Shown here: positions 62,082-64,000 of the stretch, piece by piece
Layout: each line of letters starts with the position of its first letter
Position numbering within the stretch: the stretch's first letter is position 1
Assembly (NCBI GenBank): GCA_900472575.1
Contig: UCIV01000005.1
Location: forward strand, 1-64,000
From: Hyphomicrobiales bacterium
GTDB lineage: Bacteria > Pseudomonadota > Alphaproteobacteria > Rhizobiales > Rhizobiaceae
Direction of reading: 5' to 3'
Length of the DNA stretch: 64,000 bases
Notes under the pieces: generated by a model
Seen by the model: only the letters and a program-made list of their open reading frames with translations
Databases searched by the model: none
Told to the model about the DNA's origin: nothing
Program-made: the position numbers and the translations under genes

Positions 62082-64000
62082 TTGGCCCCCTCCCCTAAAT
62101 CGCCTTTCGCCAATCTCCCTGCAGCCCCTGTAGCGCCCAAGAAGCCGGTCAGCGACACGCGTCACGGAATTACCCGCTCGGACGATTATGCCTGGCTGCG
62201 GGCCGACAACTGGCAGGCGATGTTCAAGGATCCGTCGATCCTCGACCATGAAATCCGCAAGCATCTGGAAGCCGAAAACAGTTATATGGAAGCAGCACTC
62301 GGCGATACGGAAGAGCTGCAGAAAACCCTGTTTTCCGAAATGCGCGGCCGCATCAAGGAAGACGACAGTTCGGTGCCGACGAAGGACGGACCTTACGCCT
62401 ATGGCTCCCTGTTCGTGACCGGCGGCGAGCAGCCGCATTATTTCCGCACGCCGCGTGACGGCGGCGACAAGCAGACGCTTTTCGACGGTGACAAGGAAGC
62501 GGCGGGCAAGGATTATTTCCGGCTGGCCGGCATGGACCACTCGACCGATCATAGCCACGGCATCTGGGGTTATGACGGCAAGGGGTCGGAATATTTCACC
62601 CTGCGCATCCGCAATCTTGAAACCGGCGTGGACCTCGATGACGTGATCGAGAACACTGCTGGCGACGGCGTGTGGGCGCCCGATGGCAAGAGCTTCTTCT
62701 ACACGCTGCAGGACGAGAACCATCGCCCGTCGAAAGTCTTCCACCATATCGTCGGTGAGCCGCAGTCTGCCGATCGGCTGGTGTTCGAGGAGACTGATCC
62801 AGGCTTCTTCATGGGTGTCGGAGGCTCGCTGCTCGACGACTTCATCTATATCGACATCCACGACCACGAGACGTCCGAATACCGGCTGATCCCGACTTCC
62901 GATCTGACTGCCGAGCCGAAGCTGGTGGCGGAGCGCGAAGAGGGCATCGAATATTCGATGACCGAGGGCGGCGACGTTTTCTACATCATGACCAATGATG
63001 GCGACGCCAAGGATTTCAAAATCGTCGAGGCGCCGATTTCCGCTCCCGGCAAGGAGAACTGGAAGCCCGTCGTGCCGCATGAACCGGGCCGGCTGATCAT
63101 CTCGCACATGGCCTATGCACGCCATCTGATCTGGCTGCAGCGCAAGGACGGTCTGCCGCAGATCGTCATCCGTGACCGGCGGACGGGCGAAGAACATGCG
63201 ATCGCCTTCGATGAGGAAGCCTATTCGCTCGGTCTTTCGGGCGCAGCCGAATACGATTCCGATATGATCCGGTTCTCCTATTCGTCGATGACCACGCCGA
63301 CCCAGCTCTATGACTACGACATGGTGACGCGCGAACGGGTGCTGCTGAAGACCCAGGAAGTGCCATCGGGGCATAACCCGGATGATTACGTCACCCGCCG
63401 GGTGATGGCACGGGCGCATGACGGCGAACTGGTGCCGGTCTCGCTGCTCTACAAAAAGGGGACGCCACTCGACGGTTCGTCGCCCTGCCTGCTCTACGGT
63501 TATGGCGCCTATGGCATAACCATCCCGGCGTCGTTCTCGACCAATGCGCTTTCGCTTGCAGACCGCGGCATCGTCTATGCCATCGCCCATATCCGCGGCG
63601 GCAAGGACAAGGGCTTCGCCTGGTACGAAAACGGCAAGATGGAGAACAAGCAGAACACCTTTAAAGACTTCATCGCGGCGGCCGACCATCTGGTTGCGAC
63701 CGGCTTTACCTCGTATGACCGGATCATTGCCGAGGGCGGCTCCGCCGGTGGCATGCTGATGGGCGCGGTTGCCAACATGGCGCCGGAAAAATTCGCCGGC
63801 ATCATCGCCGCAGTGCCCTTCGTCGATGTGTTGAACACCATGCTCGACGACACGCTGCCGCTCACTCCACCGGAATGGCCGGAATGGGGCAACCCGATCG
63901 AGTCCGAGGAGGAATATCGCTGGATCGCGACCTATTCGCCTTACGACAACGTCACGGCCCGAGCCTATCCGCCGATCCTGGCAATCTCAGGCCTTACCGA
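62082..64000 (+). CDS. ptrB: oligopeptidase B (protease II, S9A family), cut by the window edge
   Basis: Frame runs from a TTG at 62082 (GGAG 8 bp upstream) to the right edge, about 640 residues so far. The seven-bladed propeller part is followed by the catalytic domain: LLYGYGAYG, ADRGIVYAIAHIRGGKDKGF and EGGSAGGMLMGAVANM with the nucleophile Ser at about residue 554. The Asp and His of the triad lie beyond the window. It cleaves short peptides after basic residues in the cytoplasm. S9A family identity is clear. Confidence 0.93.
   Translation, partial: MAPSPKSPFANLPAAPVAPKKPVSDTRHGITRSDDYAWLRADNWQAMFKDPSILDHEIRKHLEAENSYMEAALGDTEELQKTLFSEMRGRIKEDDSSVPTKDGPYAYGSLFVTGGEQPHYFRTPRDGGDKQTLFDGDKEAAGKDYFRLAGMDHSTDHSHGIWGYDGKGSEYFTLRIRNLETGVDLDDVIENTAGDGVWAPDGKSFFYTLQDENHRPSKVFHHIVGEPQSADRLVFEETDPGFFMGVGGSLLDDFIYIDIHDHETSEYRLIPTSDLTAEPKLVAEREEGIEYSMTEGGDVFYIMTNDGDAKDFKIVEAPISAPGKENWKPVVPHEPGRLIISHMAYARHLIWLQRKDGLPQIVIRDRRTGEEHAIAFDEEAYSLGLSGAAEYDSDMIRFSYSSMTTPTQLYDYDMVTRERVLLKTQEVPSGHNPDDYVTRRVMARAHDGELVPVSLLYKKGTPLDGSSPCLLYGYGAYGITIPASFSTNALSLADRGIVYAIAHIRGGKDKGFAWYENGKMENKQNTFKDFIAAADHLVATGFTSYDRIIAEGGSAGGMLMGAVANMAPEKFAGIIAAVPFVDVLNTMLDDTLPLTPPEWPEWGNPIESEEEYRWIATYSPYDNVTARAYPPILAISGLT

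Noticed and set aside
62064-63689. 541-codon leftward frame opposite oligopeptidase B
   Set aside because: The plus-strand frame from 62082 codes a complete S9A propeller and the GGSAGG nucleophile; the leftward frame has no domain.

Overview
The window looks like chromosomal DNA of a Rhizobiaceae bacterium (the Rhizobium/Agrobacterium/Neorhizobium group). The evidence is high-GC coding on both strands together with MucR, a SyrA/ExoX-type repressor, DUF1127, DUF2336, DUF1491, DUF5330 and DUF6456 proteins, a seven-gene Mnh/Pha antiporter operon, the actP-hmrR type copper locus and GC-rich palindromic repeats typical of the group. I see no rRNA, tRNA, CRISPR array, transposase or integrase. The last gene (oligopeptidase B) runs off the right edge.

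Layout. 0-4.3 kb: quinol-monooxygenase-like and aldo/keto reductase genes, then a NitT/TauT-type ABC importer read leftwards. 4.5-7.9 kb: small genes, including a 29-residue membrane peptide, a SyrA-like gene with a perfect CtrA-type motif upstream, cysteine-cluster and cold-shock proteins. 7.9-11.6 kb: a GntR/FCD regulator divergent from a TRAP transporter operon. 11.7-16.7 kb: a ParD/ParE-like pair, an EamA exporter divergent from a MocR regulator, and an MFS exporter divergent from SoxR with a SoxR box between them. 16.9-23 kb: a beta-barrel outer-membrane protein and many small enzymes (GNAT, EamA, VOC, P-loop kinase). 23-26.8 kb: copper operon (P-type ATPase, CueR/HmrR, copper chaperone) with NudI behind it. 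26.8-36 kb: LuxR-type regulator, YcgN, a class A penicillin-binding protein, a DUF1214/DUF1254 pair, DUF2336, DUF1491 and an HNH-type accessory gene.

36-43.3 kb is a housekeeping and cell-cycle-flavoured block: peptidoglycan-binding protein, DivJ/PleC-class histidine kinase, DUF5330, SufE, DUF6456, a DnaA-domain-IV-like HTH protein and MucR. 43.7-49.9 kb is the Mnh/Pha cation/proton antiporter operon (A to G, translationally coupled). 50-54.7 kb mixes MsrB, a queuosine-salvage (DUF2419) protein, an unknown membrane protein, an aldose-1-epimerase-like protein and a small accessory patch. 54.9-64 kb: SDR/LysR pair, cupin, MnaT-like acetyltransferase, hemolysin III, a universal stress protein behind a perfect FNR/FixK box, VOC protein, AI-2E family transporter, DUF930 and oligopeptidase B.

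The best regulatory signals seen directly are a CueR-type promoter for the copper ATPase, a SoxR box, an FNR/FixK anaerobox, two TTAA-N7-TTAAC CtrA-type motifs, and inverted repeats next to the MocR and GntR genes. The most striking structural oddity is a 140-bp palindromic repeat lying in frame inside the copper ATPase gene. I found no convincing wholly new multi-gene system; the best candidates for new biology are listed as findings.
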